NCBI GenBank assembly: GCA_016793525.1
Contig: JAEUJT010000105.1
Span: 1-14,829 of the forward strand
Reading direction: 5' to 3'
Length of the DNA stretch: 14,829 nt
From: Archangium sp.
GTDB taxonomy: Bacteria > Myxococcota > Myxococcia > Myxococcales > Myxococcaceae
Shown one piece after another: positions 5,910 to 13,228 of the stretch (positions within the stretch are counted from its first letter, which is position 1; each line of letters opens with the position of its first letter). A model generated the notes under the pieces. That model was not told the origin of the DNA, searched no databases, and saw only the letters and a list, made by a program, of their open reading frames with translations. Both the position numbers and the translations under genes were made by a program.

Positions 5910-7309
5910 CACTTCTCCACCGCCAGCTTGAGCACACCCGCGGTGGAGCTCACGCGGCCCGTCGAATCGAGCGCCGCCGGCGTGCGGTACACCACCGCGC
6001 GCTTGCCGCTCGAGAGGAACTTGAGCTTCGGGGCCCACCCGCCCTCGGTGTCGACGGTGCGCTCCTGCCAGTTACCGCCGATGCGCTGGGTGATGCGGAG
6101 CTCGTCTTCGGTCTGCAGACAGCTCGTGGCGGTGACGCCCGCGCGCGCCGAGCACACGTAGAAAGCGATGGCGGGCTCGCCTTCGTTGATGGGGTCCATC
6201 GCCAGCGACGGGTACCAGCCGCCGGTGCCGCTGCCGAAGACCGGGTCGATCACGGTCCACGACGCGCCGGTGGCGGACTTGATGTAGCTGAGCTGGCTCG
6301 TCGCGCGGTCGGTGACGGCGATGCCGAACCCTTCCATCGGGTGGTACGCCAGGGTCGCGCCGGTCATGGTATCGGCGATGTTCAGCAGCGCAGCCGGCGC
6401 CGACCAGCCCGCGTCGGGCAACATGCGCTGGAACAGCACGTTATTGCCGATCGTATCGGCGCCGCCGAAGGCCTGGTCGTAGACGATCGCTGGGAGGTCA
6501 CCCTCGCCGATCGCCACCTGCAGCCGCCCGCCATACGCCTGCTTGTGGTCACCCGTGAGGCAGCTGCGCACGAGCGCCGTTTCAGACGCGCCGGTCATCA
6601 GCTCGACGTCAGACGAGGCCCAGTCTTGCTGCGGGAACTGCCCGTTGTGGCCATCGCGGAACACCACGAACATTCGGCCCGCGGCGTTGAAGCCGACGGT
6701 CGGCCACAAGCCTGGCAAGAAGCCCTGGTCGATCGAGCTGCAGGCCGGCGGTGCGGAGACGATGGCGATGTCGGTCTCGCGCCACAGGCCGGTGCTCGAC
6801 AGGCGCCGCATGATCGCCGCGTCGCTCTGGAACCAGAAGATGGAATCGCCCGGCATGAACCCCGCCGCGCCGCCGAGGAAAGCCACCACCGGCTCTTTGC
6901 TGAGCGGGTCGAACGCGAGCGAGAGCCCTACCATGCGCTGTACCGAGCGCAGCCTCTCGGGGGTCGACACCGTGCCGTTGCGGAACTCGACGTACTTCAG
7001 GTCGTAGTTGGGGACGCCGACGGGATCTTCGATGCCGTTCGGGGTGAAATACACCGCGCCGATTCGGTCATCGGCGTCGACGGCCGCGGCGAACACCACC
7101 GTGTCGCGAGCGTCAGGGTCGAGGGTGGTGAGGGTGAAAAACTCAGACGTGCTGCCGCCACCGCCGGTGCCGCCGCCCGATTTACCGCCTCCGGTTCCAC
7201 CGCCAGAGCCGCCGCCTGAGCAGCCGGTCAACGCGGGCGCTGACAGCGTCGTCAGCACCGGCGCGAGGCCCACCAACACGAGTCCACTGAGTTTCATGAA
7301 ACGAGGCAT
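5909..7309 (-). CDS. Predicted lipoprotein with Gly/Ser-rich linker and propeller-like repeats (466 aa)
   Basis: No named family is recognised. The signal peptide ends in lipobox LTGC (Cys30), followed by a long Gly/Ser/Thr linker (about 31-54) of the kind that tethers a domain away from the membrane. The body (about 56-466) contains repeated short blocks that pair a hydrophobic strand with a polar turn: VVFAAAVDADDRIGAVYF, GLSLAFDPLSKEPVVAFL, TVGFNAAGRMFVVFRDG, LQVAIGEGDLPAIVYD and PSLAMDPINEGEPAIAFY. Such 'x-D-x-x-G-x-P-x-V-A-F' units resemble the repeats of sialidase-like or BNR-type beta-propellers. A propeller is an inference; no catalytic Asp-box set is clear. The start at 7309 has AAGGAG 8 nt upstream. 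It forms an operon with the 170-residue lipoprotein downstream. Function, perhaps surface adhesion or binding, cannot be told from sequence. Confidence 0.85.
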   Translation of the reverse strand: MPRFMKLSGLVLVGLAPVLTTLSAPALTGCSGGGSGGGTGGGKSGGGTGGGGSTSEFFTLTTLDPDARDTVVFAAAVDADDRIGAVYFTPNGIEDPVGVPNYDLKYVEFRNGTVSTPERLRSVQRMVGLSLAFDPLSKEPVVAFLGGAAGFMPGDSIFWFQSDAAIMRRLSSTGLWRETDIAIVSAPPACSSIDQGFLPGLWPTVGFNAAGRMFVVFRDGHNGQFPQQDWASSDVELMTGASETALVRSCLTGDHKQAYGGRLQVAIGEGDLPAIVYDQAFGGADTIGNNVLFQRMLPDAGWSAPAALLNIADTMTGATLAYHPMEGFGIAVTDRATSQLSYIKSATGASWTVIDPVFGSGTGGWYPSLAMDPINEGEPAIAFYVCSARAGVTATSCLQTEDELRITQRIGGNWQERTVDTEGGWAPKLKFLSSGKRAVVYRTPAALDSTGRVSSTAGVLKLAVEK

Positions 7310-7341
7310 GGCACTGGCTCCTTCGGCCCGAACAAGCCGTC

Positions 7342-7369
7342 ATCGTACCGTGCATCCCGTCGTTGTCGC
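7342..7369 (-). promoter_or_regulatory. Weak promoter candidate for the two-gene lipoprotein operon
   Basis: In the 154-bp divergent gap 7310-7463 the minus strand has GCGACA (7364-7369), 16 nt, then TACGAT (7342-7347). This gives four of six matches to each sigma-70 hexamer and would leave a leader of about 25 nt before the ATG at 7309. No better promoter is seen in the gap for either direction. Confidence 0.3.
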
Positions 7370-7394
7370 GTGGGCTTTCGTCCCCCGCACCTGT

Positions 7395-7409
7395 GGTGGA
7401 GAGTCCACC
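7395..7409. repeat. Short inverted repeat in the divergent gap
   Basis: GGTGGA (7395-7400), a 3-nt loop GAG and TCCACC (7404-7409) form a perfect 6-bp stem, 55-70 bp upstream of the redox gene pair. It could be a small operator or an mRNA leader hairpin, or chance in GC-rich DNA. Confidence 0.25.
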
Positions 7410-7463
7410 CCTGCGCACGGCGCGCTTGCTGCGTCGAGACGGGCGGAGAATGCTCTCGCGGCC

Positions 7464-8126
7464 ATGAGCCCTGACGACACGCCGAGCGAACTCCCCCACG
7501 CCGACGATGATGTGAGCCGGCGCGTCTTCGTGCAGCACCTGACGTTTATGGGCGGCGGCGTGGTGCTGCTCGGCGGCGCGTGCAAGGAGCCCGTGCCCCC
7601 TCCTCCGCCCGCCCCCGCCGCGCCGCTGACGACGAAACACCACACGTTCACCGACGACGAATTCGCAGTGTTGGCCGCCGCCACCGAGCGCATCCTGCCC
7701 AAAGACGAAGACGTGGGCGCGCTCGACACCAACGTGGCCAATTACATCGACACCGTGCTGCAGACGCCGCAGCTGTCTCAGATGAAAGATCAGTTCGTGC
7801 CCGGCGTGCCCGCTCTCAACCGCCGCTGCCAGCGCCAATTCAAGGTCGACTTCGTCAAGGCCACACCGGCGCAGCAAGACGAGCTGCTCACCGCGTTCAA
7901 GAACAGCGGTGAGCGCACGGGCGAGGCCAAGTTCTACGAGATTCTGGTGGTGCTGACGCTCGAGGGCTTTCTCGGAGACCCGAGCTACGGAGGCAACACC
8001 AACAAGGCCGGCTGGGGCGTGGTGGGCTTCTCGCTGGTGCAGCACGGCCCGGCAGACCCGAGCGGCGGTTACGACGGCATGAAGCGCCTGCACGAGATGA
8101 AGTGCGGCGGCGGGAAGGGGTGCTGA
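7464..8126 (+). CDS. Gluconate 2-dehydrogenase subunit 3-like protein with Tat signal
   Basis: This is the small (gamma-like) partner of a membrane-associated FAD/GMC dehydrogenase. The 220-residue product carries a twin-arginine motif SRRVFV (Arg19-Arg20) before a Gly-rich hydrophobic core and Cys40 (LLGGAC), so it is probably exported folded by Tat and perhaps lipidated, although the lipobox is not canonical. A Pro/Ala linker leads into the subunit-3 domain (about 61-205), with FTDDEFAVLAAATERILPKD at its start and the family signature GFLGDPSYGGNTNKAGWGVVGF near its end. It ends in a Cys/Gly-rich tail. The ATG at 7464 is preferred because it places RR near residue 20; its ribosome binding site is poor (GGAG 15 nt upstream). 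The stop is one base before the GMC start. In related dehydrogenases this subunit carries the flavoprotein across the membrane. Confidence 0.88.
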   Translation: MSPDDTPSELPHADDDVSRRVFVQHLTFMGGGVVLLGGACKEPVPPPPPAPAAPLTTKHHTFTDDEFAVLAAATERILPKDEDVGALDTNVANYIDTVLQTPQLSQMKDQFVPGVPALNRRCQRQFKVDFVKATPAQQDELLTAFKNSGERTGEAKFYEILVVLTLEGFLGDPSYGGNTNKAGWGVVGFSLVQHGPADPSGGYDGMKRLHEMKCGGGKGC

Positions 8127-8127
8127 C

Positions 8128-9786
8128 ATGGCGACGCGCGACGCGGTCGACGTGTGCATCATTGGCTCCGGCGCGGGCGGGTCGCCCATGGCGCTCGAGC
8201 TCGGGCGGGCAGGCTTGAAGGTCGTGGTGCTCGAGAAAGGCGGCTGGTACCGCCCCGAAGAATTCGTTCACGACGAGATTCTCAACTCGCGGCGAAACTT
8301 CTTCATGCCACTCCCGTGGGACGAGCCGCACCTCTGGCGCTCGGGACCAGATCAACCCTTCTCCCGCACCAACGAGGCGTGGACCGCGAACTGCGTCGGC
8401 GGCGGCACCGTGCACATGTCGGGCTATTTCTACCGGCTGAAGCCCGTCGATTTTCGGCAGAAGAAAGAGCTGGGGGCCGTCGCGGGCGCAAACGTTGTCG
8501 ACTGGCCGATTTCCTACGACGAGCTGGCGCCATTTTATGACCGTGCCGAGGCCGAGCTCGGTGTGTCGGGCAACGCCGTGCCGCACTCGTTCTCTGAGCC
8601 GCGCTCGCGCAACTACCCGCTGCCTCCACTCGCGGAGCACCCGGTGTCGCAGGCCATTGACCAGGCGTGCGCCGGCCTTGGGTGGAAGGCGATTCCGACC
8701 GCGCGCGGCATCATCAGCACGCCGTACAAAGGCCGAAACGCGTGCACGTACTGCACGCTCTGCGGCAGCTACGGCTGCGAAAACGGCGCGAAGTCGAGCA
8801 CCCTCGCGGCCCTCATCCCCGCTGCGGTGGCCACGGGCAACGTCGAGGTGCGCCCGCGCTCGATGGCCAAGGAGATCACCGTCGACGCCAAGGGCAACGC
8901 GAAGAGCGTGCTCTACCTCGACGAAAACGGCGTGGAGCACGAGCAGCCGGCGTCGACCATCGTCGTCAGCTGCACCGCGATCGAGAGCGCGCGCCTGCTG
9001 TTGAACTCACAGTCGACGCGTTTCCCCAACGGGCTCGGCAACGACAGCGGCCAGGTGGGCAAAAACCTCGTCTTCTCGAGCTTCGGCCAGTCGCGCGCCA
9101 CGTTTCGGGTGTCGAAGCAGAAGTCGACCCACGCCTGGCTCGAGGCGCAGGCGCCCTTCGTCAACCGCAGCCTGCAAGAGTTCTACGTCATGCCGAACGA
9201 CCGCTACGGCTTTCGCAAGGGCGGGACGCTGGGCTTCATGTTCCAGCACCCGAACCCGATTTTCGCCGCGGTGAACATGGCGAAGAAGGGGCCCGACGGG
9301 GTGTTCGGCAAGGCGCTCAAAGACAAGCTGCGCGCGTACCGCGACAGCCGCATTCTCGAGTTCGAGATCTACGGCGAGTTCTTGCCCACCGACGGCACGT
9401 ACATGCAGGTCGACCCGAAGGTGAAAGACAAGTGGGGGCTTCCGGTGGCGGCCATCACCGTCAAGCGCCACCCGCGCGACTTCACCATGACCAAGTTTTT
9501 GGTCGAGCGCGGCGAGGAGGTGCTCGCGGCGATGAAGCCCGACTCGCTCGACCGGGTCGGCACCGCCGGAGAGACGACCATTCTCCAGGGCGGTACGTGC
9601 CGCTTCGGCACCGACCCAGCGTCGTCTGTGCTCGACAAGAACTGCCGCATGCACGCGGTGAAGAACGTCTACGTGGTCGACGGCAGCTTCATGCCCACCA
9701 GCGGCGCGGTGCCCTTCACCCTCACCATCGTGGCCAACGCGTTTCGCGTGGCCAGCTCGGTGGTGGCGTCCCTCAAGAAGCGCTGA
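8128..9786 (+). CDS. FAD-dependent GMC-family oxidoreductase, large subunit
   Basis: This 552-residue protein resembles the large subunit of gluconate/sorbitol-type dehydrogenases. The dinucleotide-binding loop is at residues 8-19 (DVCIIGSGAGGS), with Glu36 of VVLEKGG ending the second strand. A flavin-contact segment TANCVGGGTVHMSG lies at 86-99, and the C-terminal GMC signature at 487-540 includes CRFGTDPASSVLDKNC and VYVVDGSFMPTSG. Four cysteines (206, 209, 212, 217 in NACTYCTLCGSYGCENGAKSS) form a compact cluster of the type found in Fe-S-containing FAD dehydrogenases. The catalytic His of the H-x-x-G-T motif is Leu486, and the second catalytic His/Asn position is Pro529. There is no signal peptide; export would depend on the Tat-tagged partner. 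AAGGGG lies 7 nt before the ATG. No cytochrome subunit follows, so the electron acceptor and substrate are unknown. Confidence 0.93.
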   Translation: MATRDAVDVCIIGSGAGGSPMALELGRAGLKVVVLEKGGWYRPEEFVHDEILNSRRNFFMPLPWDEPHLWRSGPDQPFSRTNEAWTANCVGGGTVHMSGYFYRLKPVDFRQKKELGAVAGANVVDWPISYDELAPFYDRAEAELGVSGNAVPHSFSEPRSRNYPLPPLAEHPVSQAIDQACAGLGWKAIPTARGIISTPYKGRNACTYCTLCGSYGCENGAKSSTLAALIPAAVATGNVEVRPRSMAKEITVDAKGNAKSVLYLDENGVEHEQPASTIVVSCTAIESARLLLNSQSTRFPNGLGNDSGQVGKNLVFSSFGQSRATFRVSKQKSTHAWLEAQAPFVNRSLQEFYVMPNDRYGFRKGGTLGFMFQHPNPIFAAVNMAKKGPDGVFGKALKDKLRAYRDSRILEFEIYGEFLPTDGTYMQVDPKVKDKWGLPVAAITVKRHPRDFTMTKFLVERGEEVLAAMKPDSLDRVGTAGETTILQGGTCRFGTDPASSVLDKNCRMHAVKNVYVVDGSFMPTSGAVPFTLTIVANAFRVASSVVASLKKR

Positions 9787-9789
9787 GCG

Positions 9790-10410
9790 CTACTGGCAGG
9801 TATTGCCGGCGGTGCACGTGCCGGAGCAGCACCGGCTCGCGTCGGGGGTCTGCCCGCCGTCGGGCAACGTCAACATGGCGCAGGTGCCACCGGTGGGGCG
9901 GCAGTAGCACGGCGAAATGCCGCCGTCGGGAGGCACGCCGCAGCCGGTGATCGTGAACGTTTTCTCGGCCGCGTTTTCAGCGTCGCTCGTCACCGTGAGC
10001 GTGGCCTGGTACTGCCGCGGCTGCGACGGCTTGAAGGTGACCTCGACCACCGACGTCTTGTTGCCCTTGATCGTCGTCCCAGGGAGCGGGTCGCGGGTGT
10101 AGGTCTCGGACCAGCCAGACCTGAAATTGAAGGCCTGCAGATCGGCCGCGTTTTCGCTGGTCAGCGTCACCGAGGAGATCGTGAGGTCGGCGACGCCGCC
10201 ATTGCGGATCTGCAGGTTCTCGAACGCCGTCTGGCCGATGAACGTGCCTTGGTTGAACTCCTGTGCGAAACCCAGGCTTTCGCGGTCGGCGCACAGCTGC
10301 GCCTTCGACATCAACGAATCTGGGTCACATACCGTTGGTGCCTTCCCACACGAGAGAAAAGCCACCACAATGACCACCGCTGCTGCCGCGACCCACTTCG
10401 AGCAATTCAT
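9790..10410 (-). CDS. Predicted Cys-rich lipoprotein with Ig/ASH-like domain (206 aa)
   Basis: The N-terminus MNCSKWVAAAAVVIVVAFLSC is a lipoprotein-type signal (Cys21), though Phe at -3 departs from the usual lipobox. Residues about 48-155 look like an ASPM-SPD2-Hydin/Ig-like beta-sandwich: a 'SLGFAQEF' opening strand, FENLQIRNGGVADLTISSV, VVEVTFKPSQPRQYQATLTV, and closing ITGCG. Such domains usually mediate protein contacts. The C-terminal 50 residues are Cys-rich (about eight Cys, including CYC and RCCSGTC) with two PDGG segments. The start at 10410 is chosen for the strong AAGGGGAG at 10418-10425, 7 nt upstream; ATG 10416 is too close to it. It converges with the GMC gene, leaving only 3 bp, and its start codon overlaps that of the divergent lipoprotein gene. 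Confidence 0.8.
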   Translation of the reverse strand: MNCSKWVAAAAVVIVVAFLSCGKAPTVCDPDSLMSKAQLCADRESLGFAQEFNQGTFIGQTAFENLQIRNGGVADLTISSVTLTSENAADLQAFNFRSGWSETYTRDPLPGTTIKGNKTSVVEVTFKPSQPRQYQATLTVTSDAENAAEKTFTITGCGVPPDGGISPCYCRPTGGTCAMLTLPDGGQTPDASRCCSGTCTAGNTCQ

Positions 10411-10936
10411 GAACATTCTCCCCTTCGGCAAAGTGCGCTGCTGTGTAGCTCAAGCATCAGGCATCGTCGCGATTCTGGTGTTGACCGCCTGCGGCGGCGT
10501 GCGCGACCAATTCATCGCCGGCCGGGTACAAGACGAATGCGACGGCACCTGGCCCATCTGCAACACGCAGGTCGGCTGCGTCATTGGCGACCGGAGCTAC
10601 GTCGACGGCCGCTTCCCCGGCAAGAACCGCGTCATCATTCAGCTGTTCGAGCCGTCGAGCGTGACGGTGTCGTTTTACCTCGAGCAGGTCTCCGGCGCGG
10701 GCGAAGAGACGGCCATCAACTTCAACGAAGACGGCTGCCGCGCGCGCGTGCGCACCACCGTGTCGGGGCGCACCTTCGTCGGAGAGTCGCAGCAGAAGGG
10801 CTTCGTGAGCCGCAGCGCTGATCTGTCGGGTGTCGGCGATCATCTCATCGAGTGGGAATCAGACGCGCGTGCCAACTACCTCGCGAAGGTCGACGTGCTG
10901 CCGCTCCGCTTGAAGGACAACCCGTCGGGCCAGTAG
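10409..10936 (+). CDS. Predicted small lipoprotein of unknown function (175 aa)
   Basis: No family is recognised. A signal peptide ends in a canonical lipobox LTAC followed by GG. The mature part has paired cysteines (DECDGTWPICNTQVGC, then a later GC), beta-strand-like stretches NRVIIQLFEPSSVTVSFYL and HLIEWES, and resembles a single secreted beta-sandwich domain. The start is uncertain. ATG 10409 gives MNILPFGKVR as n-region but shares its CATG with the start codon of the divergent gene and has only a weak GAG upstream. GTG 10433 would give 167 residues, also with a usable signal and no Shine-Dalgarno. The 3' end faces the large PPC-type lipoprotein gene across 30 bp. Codon use resembles its neighbours, which supports a real gene rather than a shadow frame. 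Confidence 0.72.
   Translation: MNILPFGKVRCCVAQASGIVAILVLTACGGVRDQFIAGRVQDECDGTWPICNTQVGCVIGDRSYVDGRFPGKNRVIIQLFEPSSVTVSFYLEQVSGAGEETAINFNEDGCRARVRTTVSGRTFVGESQQKGFVSRSADLSGVGDHLIEWESDARANYLAKVDVLPLRLKDNPSGQ
10418..10425 (-). promoter_or_regulatory. Strong Shine-Dalgarno that fixes the 206-aa lipoprotein start
   Basis: AAGGGGAG on the minus strand lies 7 nt before ATG 10410. It sits inside the reading frame of the divergent plus-strand gene if that gene starts at 10409, and in the small gap between them if it starts at 10433. Confidence 0.6.
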
Positions 10937-10950
10937 CGCCGAAGTTCGTG

Positions 10951-10978
10951 ACACCGCCGAGGCCCTTCACTGCGGTGT
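10951..10978. terminator. Possible bidirectional terminator hairpin between convergent genes
   Basis: ACACCGC (10951-10957) pairs with GCGGTGT (10972-10978) across a 14-nt loop. It lies 15 nt after the plus-strand stop and spans the TGA of the minus-strand gene. No T-run follows on either strand, so intrinsic termination is uncertain. Confidence 0.3.
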
Positions 10979-13216
10979 GAAGCGGCAACCGCCGTCGCTC
11001 ACCGGGCACATGGTGTTCCCGGCTGGGTACGGAGCGATGGTCTGCCGCAGCCGGTATGACAACGGGTCATTGCGCGTGCGGTTGATGGCCGCGACGTTGA
11101 CGTAGAATCGGCCCGCCTGCACCCTCGTGGCCCCCACGCAGTAGCACGCGGCCGGCGTGGCGGTGATGACGGTCGAATTCGCCTGCACCGACTTGGTGAA
11201 CAAGATGCGCTGGTTGCCATTCGTCACTGGCAGGTACCAGGGGGTGATGGCGTCGAAGGTCGCGGCCAAGATGACCTGGCGGGCCGACTGGCAGAGGCCT
11301 CCGTCTGGCAGGGGCAGCGCGCTGCCGCACACCGCGACCTCGAGCGCGAGATCGGCTGGAGGGGTACCGCCGTCGTTGTGACCGAGCACCCACTCCAGGC
11401 CCCACGACTGATCGCCCTGGGCGTTGATGGGGTAGGCGAACTCGTACATGTCTTTGTCGGTCTCGTACGCGTCGTAGTCGTTGGGCCCCCGCACGCCGTT
11501 GCCGTCGTTCGCGTCGAGCTCGAGCAGCTGCCCGTGCCCAAATGAAAGCACGCCGGGCGCGTCGATCGAGCTCGGCCCGAGCTGCACCTGGGTGGGGCCA
11601 CCAAGGCGCGCCTGCTCATCAGCGTCGGCGTCGAGCGAGAGCTCGACCGACCACGGCGCGTCATCGGCGTACTTCTTCTGCCCCTTCCCCTCGTCGCGCA
11701 CCAAGAACAGGAAGGTGCCGCCCGCCGCCGGCACCGGCACCGCGCCGACGAAGTTCTTCAGCTGACGGAGCCCGGGAATGGTGGCCTCTTCGATGCGCTC
11801 CGACCACAGGCACTGCGGTGGATCCGACGTGGTGCACAGCGAAACCACCGACTGGCCGGCCGGGCTCTGTTTGTCGGTGAAGCTGCGGGGACAGACGTCG
11901 GCGCGGTCGGTGCAATTGGTGACGCGATCGCCCAGCGTCGCGCCGGTGGTGATCTGAGTGATGAGGCGCAGCTGCCGGCTGGGAATCGCGCTCAGCGGAG
12001 GGAAGCGACCTCCAGTACCCGGAGCGAAGGCGTAGCGCAGCGTACGCGCCGAGCCCCCCGGAGGAACCACCAGCTTGAACCACTCCTCGTCGGCAACGTA
12101 CGAGATGCGCCCGGTGAGCGTGGTCGTGCCCGGAGTGAGGTTGAGCGTCGGCGCGGTCGCAGGGCTGTCGTTCGGCTCCTGCGTGTCGAGGTCGGGCAAC
12201 ACGCGCACGTCGACGTCGTATTTCACCCGCAAATCGCCCTTCGCCGGCGTCGACTGGTTCGGCAGCTTGTAGCCCTGCACCACCAGCGTGTAGGTGCCCG
12301 GCGTCGCTGCGAGCCGCGCGGTGGCCAGGTCGATCTGAAGGAATTCGTTCTCCATCACCCCTTCGGAGATGGGCACGCCCGCCGGGTCGTTCAGCACGTA
12401 CGACAGCCGGTACGCGAGCGCCGGCAGCAGCGGCTGGGTCATCGCCGGAGAGCTGATGTGCACGTAGATGATCTGCCGGGCGCCGCTCGCCACGTCGAAG
12501 GTGAAGCGGTCGACGTCGTCGTTGGTCGCCAGGTACCCAGACGAGGTGCCCTCGAGCAGCGCCGTCTGCCCCGAACCTGACGCGGTGAGCGCAATGGCGG
12601 TGGGCGTCGCGTCGTTCGGCTCGTTCGGGTCGGGGTTCTCGAGAACCTCCACCAGCAGCTGGTACGGGTTGCGGTTGTCGACCTTTCGCATCAACGCGTT
12701 GTCGTCTTTGTCGGAGAGCTGAATGAGCAGCTTCGCGTTCGACTCCGAGAACGGGACGATCAGGTCGATGGGCTTCGGGGCCGCCGCGCCGTGGTTGTCG
12801 ATGCCTGACGCGACGCTCCGGGCGCCGTCATCTCGCAGCACGTTCAGCAGCAGGTTCACCGCGGTCTGGGGCGCCGCGTAGGCAGCGGTCACGTGCAGCA
12901 GGCACCGCGGGTTGAGTCCGTCGGGCAGCTGCGCCAGGTACCAGTCTTTGTCGGCGGAGCCGTCGGCCAGGGTCGAGATGTAGCCCTCGAGCGCCACCGC
13001 CGCCTGACCGCCAGCTGGGCAACCCGAGCCGACCGTCACCGCGCAGCGCGGGTCGGACTGCGCCTCCTCGGGCGAGTTGCAGCGATCTTCAGGCAGCTGC
13101 CCCTCCTCGCACACCGGCTCGTCTCCGGTGATGCACTCCGCGTCATCTTTGGGGCAGCCGAGCAACACCACTGCCGCACCGCACACCGCACGCCACATCG
13201 AAGAATGAAAGGTCAT
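10967..13216 (-). CDS. Large predicted lipoprotein with PPC-like beta-sandwich repeats
   Basis: From ATG 13216 the product has 749 residues. Lipobox LLGC (Cys21) is followed by a Cys-rich segment (to about residue 66). At least three regions resemble bacterial pre-peptidase C-terminal (PPC) domains. The clearest begin with DPNEPNDATPTAIAL (about 196-210) and DTQEPNDSPATAPTL (about 344-358), each running to a 'D-x-D-R/W-F' motif (NDDVDRFTFDV; ADEEWFKLVVPPG); an earlier divergent copy has SADKDWYLAQLPDG (about 87-100). No protease or other catalytic domain is evident, so a structural or binding role is likely. The start is unclear: none of TTG 13222, ATG 13216 or ATG 13198 has a Shine-Dalgarno, and all lie 6-30 nt after the upstream stop, which suggests translational coupling to the vWA gene. 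Several LPDGG/DGG segments recur in the C-terminal part. Confidence 0.84.
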   Translation of the reverse strand: MTFHSSMWRAVCGAAVVLLGCPKDDAECITGDEPVCEEGQLPEDRCNSPEEAQSDPRCAVTVGSGCPAGGQAAVALEGYISTLADGSADKDWYLAQLPDGLNPRCLLHVTAAYAAPQTAVNLLLNVLRDDGARSVASGIDNHGAAAPKPIDLIVPFSESNAKLLIQLSDKDDNALMRKVDNRNPYQLLVEVLENPDPNEPNDATPTAIALTASGSGQTALLEGTSSGYLATNDDVDRFTFDVASGARQIIYVHISSPAMTQPLLPALAYRLSYVLNDPAGVPISEGVMENEFLQIDLATARLAATPGTYTLVVQGYKLPNQSTPAKGDLRVKYDVDVRVLPDLDTQEPNDSPATAPTLNLTPGTTTLTGRISYVADEEWFKLVVPPGGSARTLRYAFAPGTGGRFPPLSAIPSRQLRLITQITTGATLGDRVTNCTDRADVCPRSFTDKQSPAGQSVVSLCTTSDPPQCLWSERIEEATIPGLRQLKNFVGAVPVPAAGGTFLFLVRDEGKGQKKYADDAPWSVELSLDADADEQARLGGPTQVQLGPSSIDAPGVLSFGHGQLLELDANDGNGVRGPNDYDAYETDKDMYEFAYPINAQGDQSWGLEWVLGHNDGGTPPADLALEVAVCGSALPLPDGGLCQSARQVILAATFDAITPWYLPVTNGNQRILFTKSVQANSTVITATPAACYCVGATRVQAGRFYVNVAAINRTRNDPLSYRLRQTIAPYPAGNTMCPVSDGGCRFTPQ

Positions 13217-13228
13217 AGGCAAAAGGAG

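Noticed and set aside
5910..6038. N-terminal extension of the 170-aa lipoprotein
   Set aside because: These 43 codons overlap the upstream gene and have no signal peptide; ATG 5909 has a Shine-Dalgarno and is followed at once by a lipobox.
7008..7463. N-terminal extension of the small redox subunit
   Set aside because: It runs through the divergent lipoprotein gene and the promoter gap, and would bury the twin-arginine motif deep in the protein.
7182..8189. 335-residue minus-strand frame across the divergent gap and small redox subunit
   Set aside because: It is antisense to the Tat-signal protein, overlaps the true 466-aa gene start and has no protein-like pattern.
8667..9950. 427-residue Arg-rich plus-strand frame
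   Set aside because: It is a frame shift of the GMC gene, mostly Arg/His/Gly, and runs past its stop into the convergent gene.
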